A stretch of DNA of 64,000 nt, from NCBI RefSeq assembly GCF_002890895.1, contig NZ_POUL01000001.1, positions 496,001 through 560,000 of the forward strand, read 5' to 3'. Origin of the DNA: Stutzerimonas stutzeri. GTDB taxonomy: Bacteria; Pseudomonadota; Gammaproteobacteria; Pseudomonadales; Pseudomonadaceae. Positions within the stretch are counted from its first letter, which is position 1, and each line of letters starts with the position of its first letter. Below the pieces are notes generated by a model. The model had not been told where the DNA came from. It saw only the letters and a list, made by a program, of their open reading frames with translations, and made no database searches. A program made the position numbers and the translations under genes. This document shows, piece by piece, positions 49,806 to 59,458 of the stretch.

Positions 49806-52376
49806 ATGTCACAAGACCTGTCCCATCACACGCCCATGATGCAGCAGTACTGGAAGCTCAAACGCGAGCACCCTGATCAGCTGATGTTCTACCGCATGGG
49901 CGACTTTTACGAGCTGTTCTACGACGACGCCAAGAAAGCGGCCAAGCTGCTGGACATTACCCTGACTGCGCGTGGCCAGTCCGGTGGCAATGCGATCCCC
50001 ATGGCTGGCATTCCGTTTCACTCGGCCGAGGGCTATCTCAGCCGTTTGGTGAAGCTTGGCGAGTCCGTGGTGATCTGCGAGCAGATTGGCGATCCGGCCA
50101 CCAGCAAGGGCCCGGTGGAACGACAGGTGGTGCGGATCATCACCCCCGGCACGGTGAGTGATGAAGCGCTGCTCGACGAGCACCGCGACAACCTGCTTGC
50201 GGCGGTGGTCGGCGATGAAAAGCTGTTCGGCCTGTCGGTGCTGGACATCACCAGCGGCCGATTTAGCGTGCAGGAGTTCGGCGGCTGGGAAACGCTGCTG
50301 GCTGAAGTCGAACGTCTCAACCCGGCCGAGCTGATGATCCCGGACGATTGGCCGGCGAATCTGCCGGTGGAGAAGCGCCGCGGTGTGCGCCGTCGCGCGC
50401 CTTGGGATTTCGACCGTGACAGCGGCTTCAAGGGCCTCTGCCAGCAGTTCGGCACTCAGGACCTGAAAGGCTTCGGCTGCGAGCAGCTGACGCTGGCCAT
50501 CGGCGCCGCGGGTTGCCTCCTGACCTACGCCAAGGAAACTCAGCGTACCGCTCTGCATCATTTGCGCAGCCTTCGTCACGAACGCCTCGACGAGACAGTG
50601 ATTCTCGACGGGGCGACCCGGCGCAATCTGGAACTGGACATCAATCTCGGCGGGGGACGGGAAAACACCCTGCAATCAGTGGTCGACCGCTGCCAGACCG
50701 CCATGGGCAGCCGTCTGCTCAGCCGCTGGTTGAACCGTCCGCTGCGTGATCGACGCGTGCTCGAGGCCCGCCAGGACTCGATCACCTGCCTGCTCGAGCA
50801 CTATCGGTTTGAACAGATCCAGCCGCAGCTGAAGGAGATCGGCGACCTCGAGCGCATCCTGGCGCGGATCGGCCTGCGCAATGCGCGTCCCCGCGATCTG
50901 GCGCGCCTGCGCGACGCGCTCGCGGCACTGCCGCAGCTGCAGGAAGGCCTGCAGGAACTGGTGGCGCCGCACCTGATCGAGCTGGCAGCCACTATTCGGA
51001 CTTATCCCGAGCTGGCTGCCTTGCTGGCTAAAGCCATCATCGATAATCCACCGGCGGTGATCCGTGAGGGTGGCGTCCTGAAAACCGGCTATGACGCCGA
51101 GCTGGACGAGTTGCAATCGCTGTCGGAGAACGCCGGCCAGTACCTGATGGATCTGGAGACCCGCGAGAAGGCCCGTACCGGGTTGGCCAATCTGAAGGTT
51201 GGCTATAACCGCGTGCACGGGTATTTCATTGAGCTGCCGAGCAAACAGGCCGAGTCGGCCCCAGCCGATTACATTCGCCGGCAGACACTCAAGGGGGCCG
51301 AACGCTTTATCACGCCCGAACTGAAAGAATTTGAAGACAAGGCGCTGTCTGCCAAGAGCCGCGCATTGGCGCGCGAAAAGCAGCTCTACGAAGAATTGCT
51401 GGAACGCCTCATTGGTCATCTCGCGCCACTGCAGGACAGTGCTGCGGCGCTGGCCGAACTCGACGTGCTCAGCAACCTGGCCGAACGGGCGCTGACGCTT
51501 GATCTCAACCGTCCACGTTTCGTCGAGCATCCCTGCCTGCAGATCGAACAAGGCCGTCATCCGGTGGTCGAGCAGGTCCTGCAGACGCCGTTCGTCGCCA
51601 ACGATCTCAACCTTGATGACGACACCCGCATGCTGGTCATCACCGGTCCGAACATGGGCGGTAAGTCGACCTACATGCGTCAGACCGCGCTGATCGTCCT
51701 GCTGGCGCAGATCGGCAGTTTCGTTCCGGCGAAGGCCTGCGAGCTGTCCCTGGTCGACCGCATCTTCACCCGCATCGGCTCCTCGGACGACCTGGCCGGC
51801 GGCCGCTCGACCTTCATGGTGGAAATGAGCGAGACCGCCAATATTCTGCACAATGCCAGCGACCGCAGTCTGGTGCTGATGGACGAAGTCGGTCGAGGCA
51901 CCAGCACATTCGATGGCTTGTCGCTGGCCTGGGCGGCTGCCGAGCACCTTGCCAAGCTGCGCGCCTACACCTTGTTCGCGACGCATTACTTCGAGCTCAC
52001 CGTGCTGCCGGAAAGCCAGCCAACGGTGGCTAACGTGCACCTGTCGGCCACCGAGCACAATGATCGCATCGTCTTCCTTCACCACGTCCTGCCGGGTCCG
52101 GCAAGCCAGAGCTATGGCTTGGCCGTGGCACAACTGGCTGGCGTGCCAGGTGAGGTGATCCAACGCGCACGTGACCATCTGTCGCGGCTGGAAACTACCA
52201 GCCTGCCTCACGAAACGCCGAAAATGGCGCCCGGCCAGCCTGCCCCACCCATGCAGAATGACCTCTTCGCCAGCCTGCCCCATCCGGTGGTCGAAGAATT
52301 GGCGCGGATCAATCCCGATGATATGAGCCCGCGCCAGGCGCTGGACCTGCTATACAACCTAAAAGCGCGTGTTTGA
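49806..52376 (+). CDS. mutS: DNA mismatch repair protein MutS
   Basis: MutS finds mismatches and recruits MutL. The 856-residue protein has the mismatch-wedging F-x-E in [11 protein letters not shown], connector and clamp domains, Walker [10 protein letters not shown] at 614-622, Walker [17 protein letters not shown], and a helical C-terminal tail ([20 protein letters not shown]) that makes tetramers. Its start has only a weak ribosome site. fdxA follows. Confidence 0.99.
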   Translation: MSQDLSHHTPMMQQYWKLKREHPDQLMFYRMGDFYELFYDDAKKAAKLLDITLTARGQSGGNAIPMAGIPFHSAEGYLSRLVKLGESVVICEQIGDPATSKGPVERQVVRIITPGTVSDEALLDEHRDNLLAAVVGDEKLFGLSVLDITSGRFSVQEFGGWETLLAEVERLNPAELMIPDDWPANLPVEKRRGVRRRAPWDFDRDSGFKGLCQQFGTQDLKGFGCEQLTLAIGAAGCLLTYAKETQRTALHHLRSLRHERLDETVILDGATRRNLELDINLGGGRENTLQSVVDRCQTAMGSRLLSRWLNRPLRDRRVLEARQDSITCLLEHYRFEQIQPQLKEIGDLERILARIGLRNARPRDLARLRDALAALPQLQEGLQELVAPHLIELAATIRTYPELAALLAKAIIDNPPAVIREGGVLKTGYDAELDELQSLSENAGQYLMDLETREKARTGLANLKVGYNRVHGYFIELPSKQAESAPADYIRRQTLKGAERFITPELKEFEDKALSAKSRALAREKQLYEELLERLIGHLAPLQDSAAALAELDVLSNLAERALTLDLNRPRFVEHPCLQIEQGRHPVVEQVLQTPFVANDLNLDDDTRMLVITGPNMGGKSTYMRQTALIVLLAQIGSFVPAKACELSLVDRIFTRIGSSDDLAGGRSTFMVEMSETANILHNASDRSLVLMDEVGRGTSTFDGLSLAWAAAEHLAKLRAYTLFATHYFELTVLPESQPTVANVHLSATEHNDRIVFLHHVLPGPASQSYGLAVAQLAGVPGEVIQRARDHLSRLETTSLPHETPKMAPGQPAPPMQNDLFASLPHPVVEELARINPDDMSPRQALDLLYNLKARV

Positions 52377-52399
52377 CGGCTGCTAAAAGCTGATAGAAT
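52373..52399 (+). promoter_or_regulatory. Candidate promoter for fdxA
   Basis: TTGACG (52373-52378) overlaps the mutS stop codon; TAGAAT (52394-52399) follows after 15 nt. Both hexamers are good matches to sigma-70 elements but the spacer is short. The remaining leader to fdxA is about 100 nt. Confidence 0.4.
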
Positions 52400-52507
52400 C
52401 GCGCGCATTTTTTGGATATAGGCGGCATTTGCCTGGTGTCGCTATAGTCCTGCCGAACGGGGGCGTCATTGCAACGCCACCTGACACGCCCGAGGAGATA
52501 GCTAGAA

Positions 52508-52831
52508 ATGACCTTCGTCGTCACCGACAACTGCATCAAGTGCAAATACACCGACTGTGTGGAAGTCTGTCCGGTGGACTGCTTCTACGAAGGCCCGAAC
52601 TTCCTGGTCATTCATCCCGACGAGTGCATCGATTGCGCGCTTTGCGAGCCGGAGTGCCCTGCCCAGGCGATCTTCTCCGAAGATGAAGTGCCCGATGATC
52701 AGCAGGAATACACCCAGCTGAACGCCGATCTGGCGGAAGTTTGGCCGAACATTACCGAGAAGAAGGACTCGCTGCCCGATGCCGAAGAGTGGGACGGCGT
52801 GAAGGACAAGCTGCAGTATCTGGAGCGCTAA
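52508..52831 (+). CDS. fdxA: 7Fe ferredoxin FdxA
   Basis: FdxA is a small electron carrier with one 3Fe-4S and one 4Fe-4S cluster. The 107-residue protein has C9, C17, C21 and C25 in the first motif and C40, C43, C46 and C50 in the second, plus C12, which is not a ligand in homologues. It closely resembles Azotobacter vinelandii ferredoxin I, which works with Fpr (NADPH:ferredoxin reductase); fpr is in this window at 36647. The start follows GAGGAG. Confidence 0.97.
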   Translation: MTFVVTDNCIKCKYTDCVEVCPVDCFYEGPNFLVIHPDECIDCALCEPECPAQAIFSEDEVPDDQQEYTQLNADLAEVWPNITEKKDSLPDAEEWDGVKDKLQYLER

Positions 52832-52843
52832 GCACCAGAAACG

Positions 52844-52870
52844 AAAAAAGCCCGCGATGCGGGCTTTTTT
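52844..52870. terminator. Bidirectional rho-independent terminator
   Basis: A 12-bp perfect stem AAAAAAGCCCGC/GCGGGCTTTTTT with a 3-nt loop has T-tracts on both strands. It ends the fdxA transcript and that of the convergent CsbD-type gene. Confidence 0.93.
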
Positions 52871-52883
52871 CTTGGCTCAGCGG

Positions 52884-53075
52884 TCAGGCGCGATCAACGC
52901 CCTTCTTCACTGTGTCTTTGGCTTCGCCCTTGACTTGCTGAGCGTCGCCTTTGACTTCCTGACGCTGGCCTTCGCCTTTCATGCGCTCGTTATCAGTCGC
53001 CTCGCCCAGACCCTGCTTGGCCTTGCCCGCGGCTTCGTTGAGGTTGCCTTTCATTTTATCTCCGGTACTGCTCAT
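52884..53075 (-). CDS. CsbD-family stress protein
   Basis: The 63-residue product is very hydrophilic, rich in Lys, Glu and Gln, and has the CsbD-like core GNLNEAAGKAKQGLGEATDN followed by KGEGQRQEVKG. CsbD-like proteins accumulate under general stress (salt, stationary phase) in many bacteria; their mechanism is unknown. The start follows GAGAGGA. It is monocistronic and convergent with fdxA. Confidence 0.9.
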   Translation of the reverse strand: MSSTGDKMKGNLNEAAGKAKQGLGEATDNERMKGEGQRQEVKGDAQQVKGEAKDTVKKGVDRA

Positions 53076-53386
53076 GGCGCGTTCCTCTCTGCTTGGGTAC
53101 GTTCAGTTGACAGAGCCGCTCCGACAATAGTTTCGTTTTCCCGAGGAACGGTTCGGCAGGGTCATCAATCATTGCGTGCTTTGGCCAGGCGATCCATTGA
53201 CAACCGAGCCGCCCCCCCTAAACGCACCATGACATGGGTCGCGCCATAAGCGCAGTCGGTCCTCAACGCGGAGCAGAACTTCAACCTGTGATTACTGCCT
53301 ACTTATTCGCCCACCACCGCACGCCCCAGCGCCGCTCGACTTGAGCGGCGCGCGTCCGTTATTCGAATCATCCCGTCGAGGCACCG
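53076..53386. other. Intergenic region before the MFS exporter
   Basis: This 311-bp stretch between divergent genes shows no credible gene. It must carry the promoter for the CsbD gene and that of the exporter. A 9-bp hairpin at 53329-53351 is the only structured element I see. Confidence 0.5.
53329..53351 (+). repeat. 9-bp hairpin in the leader of the MFS exporter gene
   Basis: GCGCCGCTC/GAGCGGCGC with a 5-nt loop, 36 nt upstream of the exporter start. No T-tract follows, so it could be an RNA control element or a protein-binding site. Confidence 0.5.
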
Positions 53387-54610
53387 ATGAACCATCTGAA
53401 CGCCACAGGCAAGCCGACGCTTTCGGCACGCGCCATATTGCTGATCGAGCTGGCCCTGGCCATGGGCGGGTTCGCCATCGGCACTGGCGAATTCGCCATC
53501 ATGGGCCTGATGCCCAACGTCGCGCAGGGCCTCGGAATCAGCGAACCCCAGGTGGGCCACGTGATCAGCGCCTATGCGCTGGGCGTCGTGGTGGGAGCAC
53601 CGCTGCTGGCGATCCTCGGTTCCCGAATGTTTCGGCGGCATCTGCTGTTGCTGCTGATGACCTTCTTCGCACTGGGCAACTTCGCCAGCGCGATGGCGGC
53701 GGATTACCACACGCTGATGGTCTTTCGCTTTATTGCAGGGCTGCCCCACGGCGCCTATTTCGGCGTAGCCATGCTGGTCGCCGCTTCAATGGTGGCCCCC
53801 GATCAACGCGCCAAGGCGGTCAGCCGCGTGCTGGCCGGCCTGACTATTGCGATGCTGATCGGCAACCCAACCGCCACCTGGCTGGGGCAATGGCTCAGCT
53901 GGCGCTGGGCCTTCGGTCTGGTGGGCCTCATCGCCCTGCTGACGGTGTTGCTGGTGGCAATCTTCCTGCCACTCGACCGCAGTGAGCCGCGCAACAACCC
54001 CATGCTCGAACTGCGTGATTTCAATCGCAAACCTGTGTGGCTGGCGCTGGCCATAAGCTCGATCGGTTTCGCCGGCATGTTCTGCGTATTCAGCTACCTG
54101 GCGCCAGCCCTGCTGGAGATCACCGGCGTCGGCGAGCACTGGATTCCGGTAGGCCTGGCCGCGCTTGGCCTGGGAGGCATCGTCGGCAACATTTTTGGCG
54201 GCTGGCTGTTCGACAAGTTGGGATTCAAGGCAATTGCCTGGTTGCTGCTATGGAGCATTGTGGTGCTGCTGGTGTTCCCGCTCGCCGCGCACTCGCTGTG
54301 GACGATCCTTCCAGCCGCGTTTGCGGTAGGCACCATGATATCGCTCGGCCCGCCCCTGCAGACCCACCTGATGGATGTGGCCGGTGAAGCCCAGACCCTA
54401 GCAGCCGCATCCAACCATTCGGCATTCAACGTTGCCAACGCGCTCGGACCCTGGCTCGGCGGGCTGGCGATCAGCGCCGGACTTGGCTGGACCTCGACCG
54501 GCTACATCGGTGCCGCTACCGCTGCCGTCGGCTTGCTGGTGTTCTGGTGGGCCTGGACTGCAAGCAACCCAAGCGAAGAAACAAGGGGAGCCGCCACCGC
54601 CTGCGATTGA
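53387..54610 (+). CDS. MFS transporter, DHA1/AraJ-like exporter
   Basis: The 407-residue protein has 12 predicted membrane helices. The N-terminal FAIGTGEFAIMGLMPNVAQ and loop 2-3 motif A region (GAPLLAILGSRMFRRHLLL) place it with drug or sugar efflux permeases of the AraJ/PbuE group. The substrate cannot be told. The start ATG at 53387 follows GAGG. The next gene converges with it 177 nt later. Confidence 0.87.
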   Translation: MNHLNATGKPTLSARAILLIELALAMGGFAIGTGEFAIMGLMPNVAQGLGISEPQVGHVISAYALGVVVGAPLLAILGSRMFRRHLLLLLMTFFALGNFASAMAADYHTLMVFRFIAGLPHGAYFGVAMLVAASMVAPDQRAKAVSRVLAGLTIAMLIGNPTATWLGQWLSWRWAFGLVGLIALLTVLLVAIFLPLDRSEPRNNPMLELRDFNRKPVWLALAISSIGFAGMFCVFSYLAPALLEITGVGEHWIPVGLAALGLGGIVGNIFGGWLFDKLGFKAIAWLLLWSIVVLLVFPLAAHSLWTILPAAFAVGTMISLGPPLQTHLMDVAGEAQTLAAASNHSAFNVANALGPWLGGLAISAGLGWTSTGYIGAATAAVGLLVFWWAWTASNPSEETRGAATACD

Positions 54611-54787
54611 GGGAATGACCTCATCGAGTCGTGGACTCGCCAACCGAAACGCCTGCTGATTGACCCATCCAAAAAAAACCGCAATCAGCTCCATGCTCGA
54701 ACGGATATCGAGCCTAACGCCACATGAGGTCATGTTTTGCTGCAAACCGCGAAGTTCCTCCTAACCGGCGTCCCAGCAACGGGGGAA

Positions 54788-55513
54788 TTACTGCAGCGCG
54801 TATTCGAATGTGCTGACCACACGCAGACGCTTGCCTGGCGTGCGTCCGGTGTCCATGTCGCTGCCGTCGTCGTCGAGCACCCGAATTACACCCTGGTTGG
54901 CAGTCTTCAATTCGCCGAGCTGCGCTCCGGCATCTTCGGCGAACTTGGCAGCCTGCTCGCGGGCGTTGCGGGTGGCATCTTCCAACAGCGCCGGTTTTAG
55001 GTCGTTGAAGCCTCGCAGCTGGTAGCGCGGCCCGCTAAATCCGTTCTGTTCGGTATCCAGCTGGATGCCGGCCTGTATCAACGGGTCTACGCCGTTAGCG
55101 GCCTTACCGACCGCCTCGACACGCGGCGATTTCACCAGCACCTGCCCACTGCCGTTGAAACGCAGGGCGATCTCCTGCGGGGCCCACTCACGCGCCAACA
55201 GATCCTGAACCTGTAACGGGCGCACTTCGATCTCGTCGTCAGCGAATCCCTGCTCGCGAAGGAATGCTACGACTCGATTGCGATCCTCGGACAGGTTCTG
55301 TTGAACGCTGGCAAAATCGTTGCCGGCACGACGAAAACCCAGTGTCCAGACGGCGAAATCACTCGACACGTCTCGTTCCGCGAGCCCTTTGACCGTCACC
55401 GAGCGATCCGCCATGCGAAAGCGCTCCACCCCCTGCCCTACAGACCAACCAGCAAATGCCACCGCGGCGGCGATCAATAAAGCGGGCAGCAAACCGATAC
55501 GTGCGGTAGTCAC
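54788..55513 (-). CDS. SIMPL-domain (DUF541) periplasmic protein
   Basis: The 241-residue product has an N-terminal membrane anchor or signal (GLLPALLIAAAVAFAGWSVG) and a SIMPL domain (RSVTVKGLAERDVSSDFAVW, and near the end RNAREQAAKFAEDAG). Relatives such as E. coli YggE reduce oxidative stress by an unknown route. An in-frame stop lies upstream and the only start is GTG at 55513, preceded by GGAGG, so that start is well supported. Confidence 0.85.
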   Translation of the reverse strand: MTTARIGLLPALLIAAAVAFAGWSVGQGVERFRMADRSVTVKGLAERDVSSDFAVWTLGFRRAGNDFASVQQNLSEDRNRVVAFLREQGFADDEIEVRPLQVQDLLAREWAPQEIALRFNGSGQVLVKSPRVEAVGKAANGVDPLIQAGIQLDTEQNGFSGPRYQLRGFNDLKPALLEDATRNAREQAAKFAEDAGAQLGELKTANQGVIRVLDDDGSDMDTGRTPGKRLRVVSTFEYALQ

Positions 55514-55687
55514 GATGAACCTCCATCAGCAGTAGGAGCGTTGATGCTACTCCGCATCGCTAATCAATGGCCGCTAGTCACCCGTGCCGCACTGCAATCT
55601 GTAGTAATGACTTATCGACGCTAGCCGCTTGCGTGCCTATCCAACTGGACGCTCAATGTCCGCTCCAGAAGGAGACGCCCTCACCGC

Positions 55688-56635
55688 ATGTCGAAGTTGC
55701 CGTTTTTCCGCACCAGAGCCCGCACTGTTGCTTCGCTGATCATCCTCGCAGCGCTCGCCGTGCTGCCGTTAGGTTGCTCAATGCTCGAGCAGAAAGAGCG
55801 AGAACTGGTGTTTCGTATCGAGCCTGGTACCGCCAGCTGGTATCGAGGTTTACCCAGTGGCGTGGAAGAGTTGAAGCTGAGCACGCCTGCGCTCGGCGAC
55901 GGCCAGAACATCCACGCATGGTGGTGGCCAGCCGAAGCGGCAGATGCGCCAGCAATTCTCTATCTTCATGGGTCGCGGTGGAACCTCACCGGGCACCTGT
56001 TCCGGCTGGAGCAGATTCGGTCGCTGGGTTTTTCGGTGCTGGCAATCGACTACCGAGGCTTCGGCCAGAGCCTCGGCGAGCTGCCGTCCGAGGCCACCGT
56101 CTATGAAGATGCACGCATCGCCTGGGACCACTTGAAAACGCTACAACCAGACGCCGGCAAACGTCTGATCTATGGCCATTCGCTGGGCGGCGCTGTGGCG
56201 GTAGACCTGGCGGCCGAGCTTGGCCGTGAAGCCAAACTCCGGGACGAACCACCGCAAGCGCGCGCATTGATCGTTGAATCCACTTTTACCAACCTGGCCG
56301 ATATCGCGACGGAAGTGGCCGACACCGCCTGGCCGATCCATTGGTTGGTGTCGCAGAAATTCGACTCGCTGGAAAAGATCGACCAGGTCGGCATGCCGCT
56401 CTTGCTCGTCCACGGAACGCAAGATCAATACGTGCCGGCGCGCTTCAGCGAAGCACTCTACGCCGCTGCGCGTAACCCCAAACAGCTCCTGCTGATAGAA
56501 GGCGGCAACCACAACAACGCCATGCGCGTGGGTCGGCGCGCCTATGCCGAAGCCATCCGGGAATTGCTGGAGACACCAGTGGAGCACGCCGCCAACAGAA
56601 CATTGCCAGGCGATTCAGAAACCAACCGCAGTTGA
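55688..56635 (+). CDS. Alpha/beta hydrolase lipoprotein
   Basis: The 315-residue product has a lipobox (AVLPLGC, Cys30) after a hydrophobic stretch and an alpha/beta hydrolase domain with nucleophile elbow GHSLGG, then GTQDQYVP and EGGNHNNAMRVG, giving a complete Ser-Asp-His triad. It resembles the BEM46/ABHD13-like group. It is probably anchored at the inner or outer membrane facing the periplasm. The start at 55688 lies 13 nt after AAGGAGA. Confidence 0.85.
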   Translation: MSKLPFFRTRARTVASLIILAALAVLPLGCSMLEQKERELVFRIEPGTASWYRGLPSGVEELKLSTPALGDGQNIHAWWWPAEAADAPAILYLHGSRWNLTGHLFRLEQIRSLGFSVLAIDYRGFGQSLGELPSEATVYEDARIAWDHLKTLQPDAGKRLIYGHSLGGAVAVDLAAELGREAKLRDEPPQARALIVESTFTNLADIATEVADTAWPIHWLVSQKFDSLEKIDQVGMPLLLVHGTQDQYVPARFSEALYAAARNPKQLLLIEGGNHNNAMRVGRRAYAEAIRELLETPVEHAANRTLPGDSETNRS

Positions 56636-56654
56636 TGTGCTGCCGCGTTCGCGC

Positions 56655-57557
56655 TCAGCAGGCTGCACAAACGGCGGGTTGTGCCTCGTCTGACCAGGGG
56701 TTGCGGCCCTCCTCAATCCAGCCCAGGCTGGCTTTCCAGAATCCATCTCGGTGGCGTTCGCGGAACAGATCGAAGTGCCCGACCCGCTCCATGCCCAGTG
56801 CCGCCGGGCTGAGCTGCACCTGCTGGACCTGAGCGTTGCGGTAATAGGCCAGTCCGCGCGCAATAGCCGCTGGCGTGCCGTATTCATCGTCGCTGACGCT
56901 AACCGCCAGGATGGGCGCATTGATCGCAGCAAAGCGCTGAAGCACATCTGCCCGCTCGTGCTCGGGGTAGCTCTGTTCAAGCCTTGCCCGGCGAAACGCC
57001 CATTCCCGTGCAACGCCCGCCGGCAGATCCTCCAGCCAGCCCAAGCGGCGGCCGGGAAAATAGCCGAACAACGCTGCCATTGCAGGCATGCAGAGATGCC
57101 ACTTGGCGAACATCCGCAGGCGCTGCGCAGCCGCATAGTCACGCCAGTAGGCGTATTGCGCCCCAACGCTGAGAAAGCGGTCCACTTTGGTCGCGGCCGC
57201 CGCGAAACCCGGCAGGAAACCGCCGATGCTGTGACCGACCGCAATCAGCGGACCGTCAGGATCACGCTGGCGCATCCAGCGCACCGCGGCGTCGAAGTCC
57301 AGATCACCCCAGTCGCGCCAGCGAATGTGCACGCCGCGCAGGCTTTCAGGCCGCGAGCCACCAATACCGCGGTAGTCGTAGGTCAGCACCGTGTAGCCCT
57401 GCTCGCGCAGAAAATCAGCATACCGGGCGTAGTAGCGCGCCAGCACACCGGTCGCGCTGCTGATAACCACCGAGCCGCAGCTGTCCCCAATTGGCAGCCA
57501 GAGCTGCCCAGACAGTGAATAGCCGTCACGGCATGTGAGACTGATGGATTCAGGCAT
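56655..57557 (-). CDS. Alpha/beta hydrolase, serine esterase/acyltransferase-like
   Basis: The 300-residue cytoplasmic protein has YTVLTYDYRGIGGSRPESLR, the elbow GHSIGG and the C-terminal GMERVGHFDLFRE with the catalytic His. It belongs to the YheT/HcaG-like alpha/beta family. ATG at 57557 (MPESISLTCRDGYSLSG) was chosen; one 15 codons upstream is also open. It converges with the preceding hydrolase gene, leaving 19 nt between the stops; the two proteins are unlike, so this is not a duplication. Confidence 0.82.
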   Translation of the reverse strand: MPESISLTCRDGYSLSGQLWLPIGDSCGSVVISSATGVLARYYARYADFLREQGYTVLTYDYRGIGGSRPESLRGVHIRWRDWGDLDFDAAVRWMRQRDPDGPLIAVGHSIGGFLPGFAAAATKVDRFLSVGAQYAYWRDYAAAQRLRMFAKWHLCMPAMAALFGYFPGRRLGWLEDLPAGVAREWAFRRARLEQSYPEHERADVLQRFAAINAPILAVSVSDDEYGTPAAIARGLAYYRNAQVQQVQLSPAALGMERVGHFDLFRERHRDGFWKASLGWIEEGRNPWSDEAQPAVCAAC

Positions 57558-57862
57558 GCGGTCGTCAATCCTTGGTAACTGATGTGCCGGGCTCTCGCAC
57601 ATTTGCTTTGGGGCCAAACATGACTCAATCAGCAGCGCTACAGCGCGCAACCTCGAGGGAGGCGACGCAGCAGCTGATTACGGTCCTCAACAACCATAGG
57701 CGTCGGAAACGCACCCGCCAATGTTCCGCGCCCTAGGCGCCGCTCGAATCATTAGCGCTCATCGATGAATGTTCGCAAGTCGCTTGTCGGCATTGCTAGA
57801 CTTCACGGCTAATTGCCGTGGCTCCGCAAAAACTCCTCCTTTTCCTATACCGAAAGGCTTTC
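57558..57862. other. Intergenic region before the receiver-kinase pair
   Basis: This 305-bp stretch separates divergent genes and shows no credible gene. A 6-bp hairpin CACGGC/GCCGTG (57804-57820) precedes the receiver gene by 42 nt. No clear promoter was recognised. Confidence 0.4.
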
Positions 57863-58300
57863 ATGCGCATCCTGCTGGTTGAAGACGATCCCATACTCGC
57901 GTTGATCGCAGCGTCTATGCTGGAAGACGAAGGACACGAGATCATCGGCCCCGCTTATGGCGATGAGCAAGCCCTGGCGCTGGCCGACAGCCGGAGCATC
58001 GACATCGCATTGGTTGACATCAACCTGGCGGGGCACGATGAAGGCGTTGCGCTCGCGCGCACTCTGCGCAAGCGCTACGGGATTGCGTCGATGTTCGTCA
58101 GCGGCCAGACCGAAGCGGCGCGCAACAACACCGATGCCGCCCTGGGGTTGTTACGCAAGCCTTACGAACCGAGCGATCTGGGCCGCTGTGTAGCGATCGC
58201 ACAGGCTCTGATCAGTGGGCTGACTGTGTTACCAATGTCCGTGCCGGCTTCGCTTGAAGTCTACTCCCCTGCTTTAACCTGCAACCGCCCAGGAGCCTGA
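57863..58300 (+). CDS. Stand-alone receiver-domain response regulator
   Basis: The 145-residue protein is a receiver domain with acidic pocket D8-D9, phosphoacceptor D52 (IALVDINLAG) and conserved K99 (LLRKP). A 30-residue tail follows with no DNA-binding or enzymatic domain. It must act through protein contacts or as a phosphate sink. The histidine kinase gene follows with a 2-nt gap. Confidence 0.87.
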   Translation: MRILLVEDDPILALIAASMLEDEGHEIIGPAYGDEQALALADSRSIDIALVDINLAGHDEGVALARTLRKRYGIASMFVSGQTEAARNNTDAALGLLRKPYEPSDLGRCVAIAQALISGLTVLPMSVPASLEVYSPALTCNRPGA

Positions 58301-58302
58301 AC

Positions 58303-59301
58303 ATGGACCAGTCGCAAGAACCTGTGGGTGAACCGCAGGACGGCATGGGCGAGCGCGAATTCCGTGAGCTTGCCGATAACGCACCGGTAATGATCTGGCG
58401 GTCACGTACCGACAAGCTCTGCGACTGGTTCAACAAACCCTGGCAGGAGTTCGTCGACAGAACGCCGGAGCAATTATTTGGCTATGGCTGGGCAGAAGAC
58501 GTCCACCCCGACGATTTCGAGCGTTGCGTCGCGATCTACAACGATGCCTTCGATGCCCGCGAAACCTTCACCATGCCCTACCGACTTCGCCGCCGTGACG
58601 GTGTCTATCGCTGGTTTCTCGATAACGGCGCGCCTTTTTTCCGCAACGGCGAGTTCGCCGGTTACTTCGGCAGCTGCATCGATATCACCGAGCAGCGAGA
58701 CCTTGAAGAACACCAGCGGCTCTTGCTAGCTGAGCTCAACCACCGGGTGAAGAACAACCTGCAGCTGATCATCTCGTTCCTTCAACTCTCGAAGAACCGC
58801 GCCAGTGGAGAGGAAGCCAAAACCCTCCTGCAAGGAGCGATCAGCCGTATTCATGGCGTTGGGGCGGTGCAGAACGAGTTGCACAAATACACCAGCGGAG
58901 TTGTCGACCTGGCCGACTATCTGCCGAATCTGGCGCGCAGCGTGCTCACCATCGAACGGGGTGAGGATCACATCCTGACAACCGAGGCTCAGTCGGTGAA
59001 GGTTTCATTCCAGACTGCATCCAACCTTGGCCTGATCGTCAACGAGCTGGTAATCAATGCAATCAAGCATGGACGGGTGAACCGCATCGCTCTCACTGTG
59101 CGGCGACCGGAGCCGGGAGTGGCCGAGATATGCATTGCCGACCAGGGGCCTGGTTTCAGCGAGGACGAACTCACCAGCAGCACGCCACGCGGCAGCGCCA
59201 AGGGCAGAGAGCTGGTCGACGCTCTGGCGCACGCTTGCAACGCGACCGTCATCCGCCGCAATTTAAATGGTGCTCAGGTCTGCCTCCGCTTCCCCTGCTG
59301 A
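58303..59301 (+). CDS. PAS-domain HisKA_2-type sensor histidine kinase
   Basis: The 332-residue soluble kinase has an N-terminal PAS domain (about 18-135, including FRELADNAPVMIWRSRTDKL) and a HisKA_2 dimerisation domain with the phosphorylated H147 in LAELNHRVKNNLQLIISFL. An HATPase domain follows (NLGLIVNELVINAIKHG). There are no membrane helices, so it senses a cytoplasmic signal through PAS. AGGAG precedes its start. It probably phosphorylates the receiver encoded just upstream. Confidence 0.9.
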   Translation: MDQSQEPVGEPQDGMGEREFRELADNAPVMIWRSRTDKLCDWFNKPWQEFVDRTPEQLFGYGWAEDVHPDDFERCVAIYNDAFDARETFTMPYRLRRRDGVYRWFLDNGAPFFRNGEFAGYFGSCIDITEQRDLEEHQRLLLAELNHRVKNNLQLIISFLQLSKNRASGEEAKTLLQGAISRIHGVGAVQNELHKYTSGVVDLADYLPNLARSVLTIERGEDHILTTEAQSVKVSFQTASNLGLIVNELVINAIKHGRVNRIALTVRRPEPGVAEICIADQGPGFSEDELTSSTPRGSAKGRELVDALAHACNATVIRRNLNGAQVCLRFPC

Positions 59302-59458
59302 CTGGCGCGCAGCGAGGCGGACACGAACGCTGCGCTCCATTTGCTGTAGAGACCGCGCCACGTGCCAGCAGCCGCATGGCGCAACCTTCAAACCATTCCA
59401 CCCGTTCTGCTGACCGACGCCTCGTTAAAGCGCGTGCAGCTGCCTGCCGGAGTTATTC

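Noticed and set aside
50676..52283. A 535-codon frame on the minus strand opposite mutS
   Set aside because: It lies wholly inside mutS, and its product is rich in Gln, His and Arg with no recognisable motif, as expected for an antisense shadow.
52857..53249. A 130-codon plus-strand frame opposite the CsbD gene
   Set aside because: It starts in the terminator stem and has no ribosome site. The minus-strand CsbD protein fits its family and has a proper start.
54671..54713. A run of eight A residues followed by an inverted repeat GCTCGA/TCGAGC
   Set aside because: The repeat is 6 bp and lies about 17 nt from the A-run, too far to work as a rho-independent terminator for either neighbouring gene.
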